Shown: positions 33,902 to 42,157 of the stretch, in pieces
Layout: every line of letters starts with the position of its first letter
How positions within the stretch are numbered: position 1 is the first letter of the stretch
Assembly: GCA_963707965.1 (NCBI GenBank)
Contig: CAVPRR010000007.1
Location: forward strand, 434,001 to 498,000
Source of the DNA: VRUE01 sp963707965
Lineage (GTDB): Bacteria > Actinomycetota > Thermoleophilia > Solirubrobacterales > 70-9
DNA length: 64,000 bases
Direction: 5' to 3'
Notes under the pieces: generated by a model
The model's input: the letters and a program-made list of their open reading frames with translations, nothing else
Told to the model about the DNA's origin: nothing
Database searches by the model: none
Program-made: the position numbers and the translations under genes

Positions 33902-34327
33902 ATGGGCAAGCTGCCTCCCATAAGGGTGACCGGCGCTCTGCAGGGCGACTATGTCGTCCTGCTGGAGCATGCCGATGGTGCGCGTCGAATCGCGCCCGAG
34001 CAGCAGGATGAATTGCCGAGGGTCGTACGGCTGAAGCAGACGAGCAGCGTGGCCCCGGCGCAGTGGGAGGGAGAGCTGGACGACGGGCGGTCGCTTTACA
34101 TCCGCTACCGGCACGGCCTGCTCAGGGTCGGGGCGGGTGAGGGAGCCAGCGAGGCGATCAAGAACAGCGCCCCCGAGTGCGCCCTGCACTGCGAGCGGAT
34201 CGGCGACGATCTCGACGGCATGATGACCTTCCGGGAGCTGCGCGGACACCTGCTCGGGGTGTTGGATTTTCCTGACCAACTTGTTGTCGAGCTCGACCCG
34301 GACTGGGGCTCGGCGCTGGCTCTCTAA
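33902..34327 (+). CDS. unknown family protein, paralogue copy 1
   Basis: This 141-residue protein has relatives at 35573 and 37419. Shared landmarks are the start KLPPIRVTGALQGDYVVLLE, then PAQWEGELDDGRSLYIRYRHG, a helix with EAIKNSA, and MTFRELRGHLLGVLDFPDQLVVE. The layout suggests a small alpha/beta protein. Copy 1 lacks the Cys residues found near CPAQWEG in copy 3. It heads a tight run of four genes to 35362 with gaps of 2, -8 and 3 bases. No function is recognised. Confidence 0.7.
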   Translation: MGKLPPIRVTGALQGDYVVLLEHADGARRIAPEQQDELPRVVRLKQTSSVAPAQWEGELDDGRSLYIRYRHGLLRVGAGEGASEAIKNSAPECALHCERIGDDLDGMMTFRELRGHLLGVLDFPDQLVVELDPDWGSALAL

Positions 34328-34329
34328 CG

Positions 34330-34617
34330 ATGGCCGGGAGCGAGAAGACCGAGCGCGAGCGGCGGCGGACGGCGGCCCAGCACATGCGCGGCATGTTCGC
34401 TGACCTGGCGCCGGGTCGCAGCCTGTCTGGAGAGCTCGCCGCCGCACGGCGCTTCCGAGCAGAGATGGACGCGGCGCGGCGCCTCGATCTGATCACCGAA
34501 CTCCGGGCAACCGACGAGTTGATCCTGGACCGCCGAATCGAGGTATGGTCTGAAGAGATGGCGAGGATCGAGGGCGAGTTGCGCGCCGTTGGACGAGCGC
34601 GCGGGGGGCGTGACTGA
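34330..34617 (+). CDS. helical hypothetical protein, operon with copy 1
   Basis: This 95-residue protein starts two bases after the paralogue stop. It is basic at the start (SEKTERERRRTAAQHMRG), Arg/Glu-rich and helical throughout (LAAARRFRAEMDAARRLDLI). A coiled-coil or helical bundle is likely. The next gene's GTG overlaps its stop, so translation is probably coupled. No family is recognised. Confidence 0.65.
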   Translation: MAGSEKTERERRRTAAQHMRGMFADLAPGRSLSGELAAARRFRAEMDAARRLDLITELRATDELILDRRIEVWSEEMARIEGELRAVGRARGGRD

Positions 34618-35149
34618 GCGCGAGCACGCCCAGCGGCTGCTGACGCGGCTGCCGGATCTAGAGATGGAGATCGTCGCCGGCTTCTTCGCCTGGCGCGCCT
34701 GCCTCGCTGACATCGACGAGTGGGGCGACATGCGAGCGCACCACGGGGGTGGCGGCGTGTTGCGCGATCTCGACGAAGCCGAGCGGGCTGAGTTCGGCGA
34801 GACGCTCTGGGAGAGCTGGCAGCGGCTGGAGCGCGAAGGAAAGATCGATCCTCAGCCCCCGCCGCCGCCCGAGCCGCCGCCCGACGCCGATCAGGAGGCC
34901 CGCAGGCGGCGCGAGTACGCAGAATGGTGGATCACGTACCTGCCCGAGTCAGACATGGCTGTGGTAATCGCCTTCCTCGCCTGGCGCGGGCGGCGATCGC
35001 TGCACCCGGAGGGCGGCCCGGCGGTGCGGATGGCGGCGGCCGGTGCGGAGGCCATGCGGCGACTCGGCGAGCTGGAGCGCAGGTTGGTCAGGAAGGTGGG
35101 CGAGAAGACGCGAAAGCGCGAGGGGCGCGGGGAGGCGCCCGCCGAGTAG
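34610..35149 (+). CDS. hypothetical protein with internal duplication
   Basis: This 179-residue protein starts at a GTG overlapping the preceding stop by eight bases. It contains two related segments: LLTRLPDLEMEIVAGFFAWR and, about 100 residues later, WWITYLPESDMAVVIAFLAW. They are separated by a Pro-rich linker (PPPPPEPPPDAD). The C-terminus is basic. The hydrophobic VAGFFAWR-type helices may interact with a partner in the operon. No family is recognised. Confidence 0.65.
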   Translation: MTEREHAQRLLTRLPDLEMEIVAGFFAWRACLADIDEWGDMRAHHGGGGVLRDLDEAERAEFGETLWESWQRLEREGKIDPQPPPPPEPPPDADQEARRRREYAEWWITYLPESDMAVVIAFLAWRGRRSLHPEGGPAVRMAAAGAEAMRRLGELERRLVRKVGEKTRKREGRGEAPAE

Positions 35150-35152
35150 GCG

Positions 35153-35362
35153 ATGGCCCGCGATCCCTGGACAGACCCCGATCCCCAGCCCGGCGACTTC
35201 GACGAGTTCCTGGCCTCGATCGATCCACGCGACCCCCGCTACGTCGAAGTCCACGAGGGCAACCCCGACGCCAAGTTGACGATCATCGCCGGGTACACGC
35301 GCGGGCCCGACGGGCGCATCGACCGCTGGTGGAAGCCCGGTGAGGAGCCGCCGCCAACCTAG
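35153..35362 (+). CDS. small acidic hypothetical protein
   Basis: This 69-residue protein is the last member of the four-gene run from copy 1, starting three bases after the previous stop. The sequence DPRDPRYVEVHEGNPDAKLT, then IIAGYTRGPDGRIDRWWKPG, is typical of a small folded beta protein with a Trp pair near its end. It ends against the convergent gene on the minus strand with overlapping stops. No family is recognised. Confidence 0.6.
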   Translation: MARDPWTDPDPQPGDFDEFLASIDPRDPRYVEVHEGNPDAKLTIIAGYTRGPDGRIDRWWKPGEEPPPT

Positions 35363-35511
35363 AGGCCAGCATCCGTGGCGGCTTGCGTCTCGCGCCGCTC
35401 TGCATGGCGACGCTTGCGCTTTGCCGCCTGCTTGGCTTCGGCACGCGTCATCCAGGCGCCGCCGCCATTCTTCGCGCCAGCATGCTCGGTCTTGATTCGC
35501 CCATACGCCAT
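35359..35511 (-). CDS. small conserved hypothetical protein with EHAGAKNGGG motif
   Basis: This 50-residue protein reads MAYGRIKTEHAGAKNGGGAW and continues with a basic helix MTRAEAKQAAKRKRRHAERR. The EHAGAKNGGG motif followed by a basic helix is recognisable from many bacterial genomes as a small protein of unknown role. Its stop overlaps the stop of the convergent gene. It is too short for length-limited gene finders. Confidence 0.7.
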   Translation of the reverse strand: MAYGRIKTEHAGAKNGGGAWMTRAEAKQAAKRKRRHAERRETQAATDAGL

Positions 35512-35572
35512 CGCTCGACGATTGTAGGCAGCCCCGCCTGATCACACCGTGCTGTTTGCAATCATCGACGGC

Positions 35573-36082
35573 ATGGGCAAGCTGCCTCGGATAAAGGTGA
35601 CGGGCGCTCGCGAGGGCGACTACGTCGTCGTGATGGAGCGCGCCAGCGGTGTGCTGAAGATCGCACCCGCAAAGCCAGGCGGGGCACCGGTGGTCGGCAC
35701 GCTCCGGCAGACCACCTCTGCCTGCCCGACGCAGTGGGAGGGGACGCTCGACGACGGGCGCTCGCTCTTCGTGCACTGCCGCCGCGGCGAGTTGAGCGTC
35801 GGCGTGGGCGACGCGATACAGGACGCCATCGACAACAGCATGTCCGACAACGCCCTGTACTTCGAGTACGTCGCGGATGGGCCGATCAGCTTCGAGGAGC
35901 TGCGCGCCCACCTCCATGGGCTTCTGGACTTCCCCGAGGGGCTGGTGGTCGACGGCGAACGCATGTCGGGCGCGGGACTCAAGGAGGCGCTTCGGCAGCA
36001 TCCGCCCGACGGCAAGTGGGCGGCTGAGCTCGCCGACCTTCGCAGGGGGGTCGGCCCCGGTACGGACCGGAGCAACCCGTGA
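35573..36082 (+). CDS. unknown family protein, paralogue copy 2
   Basis: This 169-residue protein aligns with the genes at 33902 and 37419 (KLPRIKVTGAREGDYVVVME, PTQWEGTLDDGRSLFVHCRRG, ISFEELRAHLHGLLDFPEGLVV). It has a C-terminal extension of about 45 residues with Lys/Pro/Asp content not present in copy 1. The element TTTGCAATCATCGACGGC lies directly before its ATG. The stop overlaps the GTG of the next gene by four bases, so the two are coupled. Confidence 0.7.
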   Translation: MGKLPRIKVTGAREGDYVVVMERASGVLKIAPAKPGGAPVVGTLRQTTSACPTQWEGTLDDGRSLFVHCRRGELSVGVGDAIQDAIDNSMSDNALYFEYVADGPISFEELRAHLHGLLDFPEGLVVDGERMSGAGLKEALRQHPPDGKWAAELADLRRGVGPGTDRSNP

Positions 36083-36414
36083 GCGCAGACGCCCGGCGGC
36101 TGGCCGAGGAGGCGCTGCACACGCGGATGTTCCCCGGGATCGCCTTCCGAGGTGAGGACTGGGACCGACGGCCATGGGTGATCGGGACGGCGTTCGACGT
36201 CTGGCAGATCGTCGATGCGCATCGCGAGGTCGGCTCGGTCGAGGCGATGGTGGTAGAGGGGAGCCTGAGCGAGCTCCATGTTCGCCTGGCGCTCGTCTAC
36301 CACGAATGGTTCCCAGAGCAGATCGACGCGGACATCGCTCTCAATCGCCGCCCCCTCTCTCAGTTGCGAGCCGAATACCCCTTCATTGGCGTCTACTCGC
36401 CGGCTGAACCGTAG
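36079..36414 (+). CDS. DUF433-like hypothetical protein
   Basis: This 111-residue protein starts with a GTG that overlaps the previous stop (GTGA). It has the DUF433-like pattern FRGEDWDRRPWVIGTAFDVW, a regulatory or antitoxin-like small helix-turn-helix family. EGSLSELHVRLALVYHE then precedes the family ending with ADIALN. Tight coupling with paralogue copy 2 suggests they act together. The stop codon lies inside a 15-bp tandem repeat. The family call is moderate. Confidence 0.55.
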   Translation: MSADARRLAEEALHTRMFPGIAFRGEDWDRRPWVIGTAFDVWQIVDAHREVGSVEAMVVEGSLSELHVRLALVYHEWFPEQIDADIALNRRPLSQLRAEYPFIGVYSPAEP

Positions 36415-36446
36415 GCGGCCGAACCGTAGGCGGCCGAACCGTAAGG
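36402..36446. repeat. 15-bp tandem repeat, three copies, over a stop codon
   Basis: GGCYGAACCGTAGGC occurs at 36402-36416, 36417-36431 and 36432-36446, with small changes in the last. The first unit contains the stop codon of the DUF433-like gene. It is likely slippage expansion. Confidence 0.7.
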
Positions 36447-36540
36447 TTCCAAGGCGCCCCGCCTGCGGGTTGGTGTCCGAAGGCCATGGAAAATCGCGAT
36501 GGCCATCGCGAGCTCGTCGTCTGGCGCAACCGGAGCGGGC

Positions 36541-37245
36541 TCAGCCCAGGGGGTTTGCCGAGAGAAGTGTCAGCTTCCAGGCGCCGTCTTCGTTTTCGAG
36601 CGGCATCGCGTAGGCGGTGCGTTCCTCGCCGTAGTAGACGAGGAAGGAGTGCTCGTCGCCGACGCGCAGGCTGCCGGCGTCGACGATCGTCGTTTCGCGT
36701 CGCACCGAGGGCGGCAGCGGACGGGTGAGGGCCTTCAGGACCGGGGCGCAGCCCTTGCCCTCCAGTTGCGGGGACCGCCCAACCAACTGCTCGAGCTGCG
36801 CGACCAACGACTTCGCCAGGTGCGCGCAGGCGCGTGCCCAGTCTTCTTCCGCCCGGGCGACGTAGAAGCCATGCACCGCCTCCGCCGCGGCCTGGAGCTC
36901 CGATTCGCTGCTCTCCTCGCCCCATTCCTGGATGCTGTTATCGCCACCCTTGAAGCGGAACTGGGCAGAGCCGCCGCCCGAGACCTTGAGGGGCGTGGAG
37001 ACGGAGGACGAGCTGCCACCGCCCGCCCCCTCCGAGCTGCTCCCCCTCTCGAGCGACGCGGCGCCCTGGGAGCTCTTCGAGCTGTGCTCTGCGGGCGAGC
37101 TGGCGCCGGCGTTCCCCGAGGCGGCTCCATTCGACGTCGCGGTGTCGGCGGAATCCGAGCTCGAGCCGCCGCAGGCGGTGAGGAGTGCCGCCGCGAGCAC
37201 GAAGGCCGCGCGCGCGACGATTGGCCGTTTCCCTCCCCCGGTCAC
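36541..37245 (-). CDS. lipoprotein, paralogue of the gene at 25520
   Basis: This 234-residue protein starts at a GTG giving VTGGGKRPIVARAAFVLAAA and a lipobox TACGG with its Cys about 24 residues in. A long Ser/Gly/Ala linker runs to about residue 90. The folded domain resembles that of the 25520 gene (AVHGFYVARAEEDWARA, EGKGCAPVL, YAMPLENEDGAWKL). It is probably a surface protein. The upstream open frame extends through a 24-bp direct repeat, so an ATG further up is rejected. Confidence 0.7.
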   Translation of the reverse strand: MTGGGKRPIVARAAFVLAAALLTACGGSSSDSADTATSNGAASGNAGASSPAEHSSKSSQGAASLERGSSSEGAGGGSSSSVSTPLKVSGGGSAQFRFKGGDNSIQEWGEESSESELQAAAEAVHGFYVARAEEDWARACAHLAKSLVAQLEQLVGRSPQLEGKGCAPVLKALTRPLPPSVRRETTIVDAGSLRVGDEHSFLVYYGEERTAYAMPLENEDGAWKLTLLSANPLG

Positions 37246-37305
37246 TCGGTGACGAGTGTATTGATCCGCCGATCGACCAGGGCCGGCGCCGGCCATCGCC
37301 CACAG

Positions 37306-37353
37306 CGGTGTGCTGAAGATCCTCGTCACCGGTGTGCTGAAGATCCTCGTCAC
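37306..37353. repeat. 24-bp direct repeat, two copies
   Basis: CGGTGTGCTGAAGATCCTCG followed by TCAC occurs at 37306-37329 and again at 37330-37353. It lies between the lipoprotein gene and paralogue copy 3. The phrase GTGTGCTGAAGATCGC also occurs inside copy 2 at 35648, which hints that this array was copied from coding DNA. Confidence 0.75.
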
Positions 37354-37418
37354 CGGGACTCTGGAGTGGTGCCGGTCCCTTTGAACATCGCGGCACGTCT
37401 TATTGGCATCCTCAAGAC

Positions 37419-37901
37419 ATGAAGAAGTTGACTCGCATATCGGTCAGCGGCGACCTCGAGGGAGAGTACTTCGTGCTGGCGCACCGGTCGGGCAGTGTGC
37501 TCAGGATCGCGCCCGTGCCTGCCGGAGGCCTGCCGGCCGTCGCGTCGCTGAAGAAGACCTGCACCGCCTGCCCCGCGCAGTGGGAGGGTGCCCTGGAGGA
37601 CGGGCGCTCGCTATATGCGCGCTATCGAGGGGGCGGACTGAGCATCGGAGTCGGCGACGACGTCGACAGGGCGATCGACAACAGCATGTCGGGGGAGGCT
37701 TTTTATTTCGAGCACGTCGGCGACGGGCTCGACGGGTTCATGACCTTCGAGGAGCTGCGGGCGCACCTGAACGGGCTGCTCGACTTTCCCGAGGAGCTGG
37801 TGGTCGAGGGAGTGGACGATGATTGGGGGGCGATATTCGCGGCCCCAGACGAGGATGAGGCGCACGGCGGCGAGGAGGATGGACCGAAGGGACCTGGCTG
37901 A
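37419..37901 (+). CDS. unknown family protein, paralogue copy 3
   Basis: This 160-residue protein is the third member of the family (KKLTRISVSGDLEGEYFVLA, then CTACPAQWEGALEDGRSLYA, and FEELRAHLNGLLDFPEELVV). It has a CxxC pair just before PAQWEG, and an acidic C-terminal tail (DEDEAHGGEEDG). There is no close coupled partner, and the upstream element seen in copies 1 and 2 is missing. The CxxC might bind a metal or be redox-active; this is inference. Confidence 0.7.
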   Translation: MKKLTRISVSGDLEGEYFVLAHRSGSVLRIAPVPAGGLPAVASLKKTCTACPAQWEGALEDGRSLYARYRGGGLSIGVGDDVDRAIDNSMSGEAFYFEHVGDGLDGFMTFEELRAHLNGLLDFPEELVVEGVDDDWGAIFAAPDEDEAHGGEEDGPKGPG

Positions 37902-37960
37902 GCCCGAGGCCGCAGCGGACTCCTCGGCAGTACGCCCCGGCGCTCCTGAGATTGAGAGAG

Positions 37961-39058
37961 CTACTTCGCTTCGATGACCGCCGAGACCGTCCCGAGCGCC
38001 TCCCCCTCCACAAAGAAGGGTTTGCTTTCGGCGAAGGCCTGGTTCATCTGCGCGGCGCCGGTCGTCCCAAGGGCGAGCGAGCCAGAGAGACTGACCGTGC
38101 GCTTGGCGGGGTCGGGCGTGGCCCCGGTGACCCCCAGGGTGGCAATCGCCACGCTCCCCACCTTGCCCGGGTAGGGCGGACTGGGCTGGACGTCGACTTC
38201 GGGGCTCACGCTGGCGGCGTCGATTTCGATCGCAAGTTCGTGCCAGAAGATCTGCCCACCGCCGAGCTGCAGCGCTTCGAGGCTGCCTGAGGTCTCGACC
38301 GTTCCTGCGGAGCCGTCGGGGGCGATGCGCCCGCCTGCGATCGGCAATTCGAAGGCGCCGGGGCGTTCGGCAGGGTGGATCGGGTTGAGCGCAACGTGGA
38401 GTTCGTTCAGCTTGGCCAGGAAGGTCGCCGCCGGGTTGAAATTGACCCTGCCGCTCGCGGCGATCGTCGCGAGTTCCGGTTCGACCCGGCTGAGCGATGA
38501 ACCGAGCTGCTGGCCAGTGCGAAAGGCTCCCCTGAGGCCCAGCTTGTGGTCCAGGCGCACGGCGAACTTGGTGGTCAAGCGCAGGTCCTTGATGGTGGCC
38601 TTCACCCCGAAGCCGTTGCGGGAGACCGCTATCGGGCGCGAGGAACCGAGCTTCAGCTGGCCGCCGCCGACCTTGGCGGCGAGCGGAGAGCGCCGAGCGG
38701 TGGTCTTCAGGATCAGGCTCTTGAGGAGGAGCGAGCGGCTGCCCTTGGAGATCTGCAGGGCCCCAGTGTGTTTGATCGTCCCCTGGCCGCTCACGGGGTC
38801 GAGGCGACCGGCAGAGCTCGGAAAGATGACCGCGCGGCCGCGGAGCTGCGCGCCCTGCACGGCGCGCAGCTTGACTCCGCTCCTGTGCAACTGCTTGGTG
38901 AAGGAGGGGGCGAGGTGGAGGGTCGTCGATCCCACTCCAACCGGGTCGTAGGTGGCGCCTGCGGACACCGGGGCGAGAAGCGCGACCGGCCCCAGCAGGG
39001 CCAGGGCGAGGGCGATGCCCCTCCCCCACCCCCTGGGGCTGTCATCGGTCCTTCGCAT
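37961..39058 (-). CDS. secreted repeat protein of unknown family
   Basis: This 365-residue protein starts at an ATG six bases after GGGAGGA and has a signal peptide ending near VSAGAT. The rest is a chain of beta strands with internal similarity (QGTIKHTGALQISKGSRSLL, then GTVETSGSLEALQLGGGQIF, and RTVSLSGSLALGTTGAAQMN), so it may be built of repeats of about 90-130 residues. It is preceded by the gene at 39091 on the same strand (32-base gap), and the two probably form an operon. Confidence 0.7.
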   Translation of the reverse strand: MRRTDDSPRGWGRGIALALALLGPVALLAPVSAGATYDPVGVGSTTLHLAPSFTKQLHRSGVKLRAVQGAQLRGRAVIFPSSAGRLDPVSGQGTIKHTGALQISKGSRSLLLKSLILKTTARRSPLAAKVGGGQLKLGSSRPIAVSRNGFGVKATIKDLRLTTKFAVRLDHKLGLRGAFRTGQQLGSSLSRVEPELATIAASGRVNFNPAATFLAKLNELHVALNPIHPAERPGAFELPIAGGRIAPDGSAGTVETSGSLEALQLGGGQIFWHELAIEIDAASVSPEVDVQPSPPYPGKVGSVAIATLGVTGATPDPAKRTVSLSGSLALGTTGAAQMNQAFAESKPFFVEGEALGTVSAVIEAK

Positions 39059-39090
39059 CGCGTCCTCCCTTTTTCGCGATCTTGGGCTGC

Positions 39091-39921
39091 TCATTCCTCG
39101 ACCCTGCAGCTCTTGGTGAGGGGGACCTCCAGGTCCGTTTCGCCGGCAAAGGAGAACTGCACCAGGGCGAGGGGGAAGACGGCGGTGTCGAACCCCTTCG
39201 GGGCGGGGCAGGCGGTGGCGAAGAAGCTGCGCTGCGTTCCCCTGTAGATGTACTTGCGCCGCACGGTGAGCTTGATGCGGTCCAGGTAGCCCCATTCACC
39301 GAGCGATTCGGGAAGCGAGGCGGAAAGCAGGGTGCCATAGCGGCCGTGGGCTATGTGGCGGATCGCGAAGGTGAGGACGAAGGAGGTGGCAAAGGGTTTG
39401 GTGGTGAAGACGTGGGCGAAGAGAACGGGGCGCTTGTCCTTGCGCCCGTTGAAGACGAGCAGGTGCCCACGGGTGCGATAGGCACCCTGATCGGCAAAGA
39501 CGATCTCCGCCCAGAAGCGGCCCGAGCCGACCAGGGCGTCGCCGCAGATCGACTTCGCTCTGGCGGTGGTCGCCGGTTGGATCTGGTGGAGTTGGCAGAC
39601 CGGAAGGCCGCGGCGTTCGATCCGCCCGTGGCGGTTGACCTTGATCGTCATTCCCTGAAGCTGGGGCGGGGTGCCCCCTTCGGTGTTGGCGAGGTGACCC
39701 GCGATGAAGACGGCGATTGGGGCGGGCTCCTTGCGCGGCAGGCGGAAGGGCTTTACCTGCCCAAGTACGGTGATTCGCAGGTTTCCCCGCTGGATGACGG
39801 CGCCCGAGGCGAGCACGGCGAGGCCCACGGCCGAGGCGACGAGTATGGCGACAGTCGCTGCAACGGCAAGCCACCTCCCACGATGGCCTCCCCTGCGCGG
39901 TTTCGCCTCTCCCCCCCTCAT
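39091..39921 (-). CDS. membrane-anchored secreted protein
   Basis: This 276-residue protein has a basic start and a single N-terminal hydrophobic helix (WLAVAATVAILVASAVGLAV). The extracytoplasmic part is beta-rich and has four scattered cysteines (VCQLHQ, SICGD, TACPAP, KSCRVEE), which may form disulfides. It precedes the repeat-rich secreted gene by 32 bases. The combination suggests a secreted pair. No family is recognised. Confidence 0.65.
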   Translation of the reverse strand: MRGGEAKPRRGGHRGRWLAVAATVAILVASAVGLAVLASGAVIQRGNLRITVLGQVKPFRLPRKEPAPIAVFIAGHLANTEGGTPPQLQGMTIKVNRHGRIERRGLPVCQLHQIQPATTARAKSICGDALVGSGRFWAEIVFADQGAYRTRGHLLVFNGRKDKRPVLFAHVFTTKPFATSFVLTFAIRHIAHGRYGTLLSASLPESLGEWGYLDRIKLTVRRKYIYRGTQRSFFATACPAPKGFDTAVFPLALVQFSFAGETDLEVPLTKSCRVEE

Positions 39922-40036
39922 GACTCAGCATGCACTCTACGGCAAGGGCAGAAGGCCAGAGGCCATTGCGTAAACGGTGGGGAGGTCGGTGTCATGAGCA
40001 CCGGCAGCCGGCGCCGGCCATCGGAGCGTCCCCCAG

Positions 40037-41731
40037 CTACCTGTGGCGGCGCGGCCCCTTCAGCACAACCGTGCGGCCCTTGACTCCGGTCCCACCGAGT
40101 TTCACCGGGAGGCCAGCTTTGCCCGCTTTGCTCACGCGTGATTTGCCCTGTTTGGTGAGCTTGACGGGCACGACCTTCGTCTCTCCGGCCGCCACGTCGA
40201 ATGCCGAGCTTCCGATCAGCAGCTGCGCCGCGCGCTTGAGGGCATGGCGATGGATGTGGCGTTTGGCCGGCGAGGACGCGAACAGCTTCGCGGTCCCGGC
40301 GCACGCGGCATCGCCCTTACAGGTCAGTTTCAGCTGCGCCTTGCCGCCCGTCACACGGGCGACGCCAGCAGCGGTGGCGAGGGTCGACGCAGGCGGCTTC
40401 GCTTCAACGGTGTAGGTGACTTTCTTGCTGGCCGTGCCACCGTCTGTGTCTGCGGCATCGACTGTGAAGGTGTGTGATCCAAGCGTCGCCGTGTCGACGG
40501 CCGCTCCGTTCGCCACCGTACCCGTGCAGGTTTTCACGCCAGCGCCTTCCCCAGGAGTGCAGGAGTAGATCGCGCTGACCACCTGCCCTTGGGTGTAGGT
40601 GGCGCCGTTGGCGGGAGATGTGATCGAGATCGAGGGGGGCGCGACGACGGTGTAGGTGACTTCTTTGGTCACTGCCGCGGTGTCCTTATCTTCGGCTTCG
40701 ACTTTGAAGGCGTGCGGACCGAGCGTCGAGGTGTCGAGCGCGGCGCCGTTGGCGACCGGGCCTTCGCAGGTTTCCACGGTCGTGCCTTCTGGGGGCGTGC
40801 AGGAATAGGAGGCTGTAACCGCTTGGCCCTGGTTGTAGGTGGCGCCGCTCGCGGGGGAGACGATCGCGATCGAAGGCGGCACCAGGGTGTAGGTGATTTC
40901 GACCTGGGGAGGGGTCGCAGTAAGGGATTTCGAGCCACTGGTCAGAGAGGAGCCACCTCCGCCTCCGCCGCCACCCGATATTTCGCCGCCACCTCCGCCG
41001 CCACCGCCGTAGTAGCCCCCGCCGCCGCCGCCGCCAGTGCCACCCGATAATCCGCTGGCGCCACCCACGCCGCCCAAGCCCAGCTGGCCAGTGCCACCAG
41101 TTCCGAAGAAGCCGACACCACCGGCGCCCCCTTCGGTTGCCGTACCGGCTTTGCCGCCGGGGTTCCCGGTGGTGGTATCCGAGCCATCGCTGCCCGCCGC
41201 TCCCCCCGCCGCCCCGGCGCTGATTTCACCTCCGGCGCCGGTACCCCCGCCACCTGCAGCCACGATCAACCGGAGGTCGGGAGCAAGGCCGTCTTCCAGC
41301 GGCGAGGTGCGGATATCCGAGGCTCCCCCGCCGCCGCCCGCACCGCTGTTGCCACCGTCTCCGCCGCCGTTGAAGCCGCCGAGGCCGCCGCCGAGGCCTG
41401 AGCTGAGACCGTTGCCGCCCACCTCGATGTAGAGAGTCGCGCCCGGCGTCACGCTGATGTCGCCCACGACTTTGGCCGCTTCCCCGCCCGCGATTGGGAA
41501 TTCATTGGCCCCGCCGCTGCCACCGATGGCGACTACGTGGATGCTGGTTACGCCCCCCGGCACTTTGAAGGTCTGCTCGGCACCGGTGTAGATGAAGGTT
41601 TGGGTCGTTGCCTGCGCGGGCGCTGCGGCCCAGGCCAGCGTCAAGACCACCGCGCAGAGCGCAGACAGAGCCGCGGCCCACCGAGCGTGGCGGCACCGCG
41701 AATTCGAAGGGGAATGAAGAGAAGTTGCCAC
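40037..41731 (-). CDS. secreted glycine-rich protein with Ig-like domains
   Basis: This 564-residue protein has a signal peptide (residues 1-41). A beta domain (TFIYTGAEQTFKVPGGVTSI) and a Gly-rich region of about 160 residues with GGGGGGGYYGGGG follow. Two Ig-like (HYR-type) domains each start with SP..GATY.QGQ and contain a YSCTP and a C.G. motif. The C-terminal domain is rich in Lys/Ala (GKAQLKLTCKGDAACAGTAK). The Gly-rich part resembles PE-PGRS-like surface domains. Its likely place is the cell surface. Confidence 0.75.
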   Translation of the reverse strand: MATSLHSPSNSRCRHARWAAALSALCAVVLTLAWAAAPAQATTQTFIYTGAEQTFKVPGGVTSIHVVAIGGSGGANEFPIAGGEAAKVVGDISVTPGATLYIEVGGNGLSSGLGGGLGGFNGGGDGGNSGAGGGGGASDIRTSPLEDGLAPDLRLIVAAGGGGTGAGGEISAGAAGGAAGSDGSDTTTGNPGGKAGTATEGGAGGVGFFGTGGTGQLGLGGVGGASGLSGGTGGGGGGGYYGGGGGGGGEISGGGGGGGGSSLTSGSKSLTATPPQVEITYTLVPPSIAIVSPASGATYNQGQAVTASYSCTPPEGTTVETCEGPVANGAALDTSTLGPHAFKVEAEDKDTAAVTKEVTYTVVAPPSISITSPANGATYTQGQVVSAIYSCTPGEGAGVKTCTGTVANGAAVDTATLGSHTFTVDAADTDGGTASKKVTYTVEAKPPASTLATAAGVARVTGGKAQLKLTCKGDAACAGTAKLFASSPAKRHIHRHALKRAAQLLIGSSAFDVAAGETKVVPVKLTKQGKSRVSKAGKAGLPVKLGGTGVKGRTVVLKGPRRHR

Positions 41732-42157
41732 GGGCCTGTACGGCTAACGCTCCCAGACGCGCTGGCTGAAGTCAATCGCAGTCGGCATCTTCTTCGACAC
41801 GTCAACCACGCGCCGGCACGGCTCGTGAAAGGGCCGGGGCCGCCCGAAGGCGGCCCCTGGCCTGGTGCTTGGAGACGAACGCCGGAACTGCAATCGGGTG
41901 GGACTAGACCCGCCTCCCTGCGCTCGCCGGTGCCCGGGGTGGATTGCGCCGGGCGCCCGAACCAGTGCGGCGCCTAGCGGCCCTGCACCTCCAGAGTCCC
42001 CTCAAACATGTGAATCAACGTAGGACCACCTCCTTTCTCTGGTGATCCGATTGAAGCAGATCGGTCGGGGCGAACCGGGAGGCTGAGGCTCGTCCAGTCG
42101 CACCGCGGCGGCCCGGCGGCCCGGCGGCCCGGGGAAGAGCGTACTCGTGGGGGAGAC
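41732..42157. other. 425-base gap with one strong hairpin
   Basis: No convincing gene is visible. GGGGCCGCC at 41836-41844 pairs with GGCGGCCCC at 41849-41857 around a CGAA tetraloop. A CGGCGGCCC triplication lies at about 42104-42132. The hairpin could be an RNA structure in the leader of the glycine-rich gene, read from the minus strand. Confidence 0.4.
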
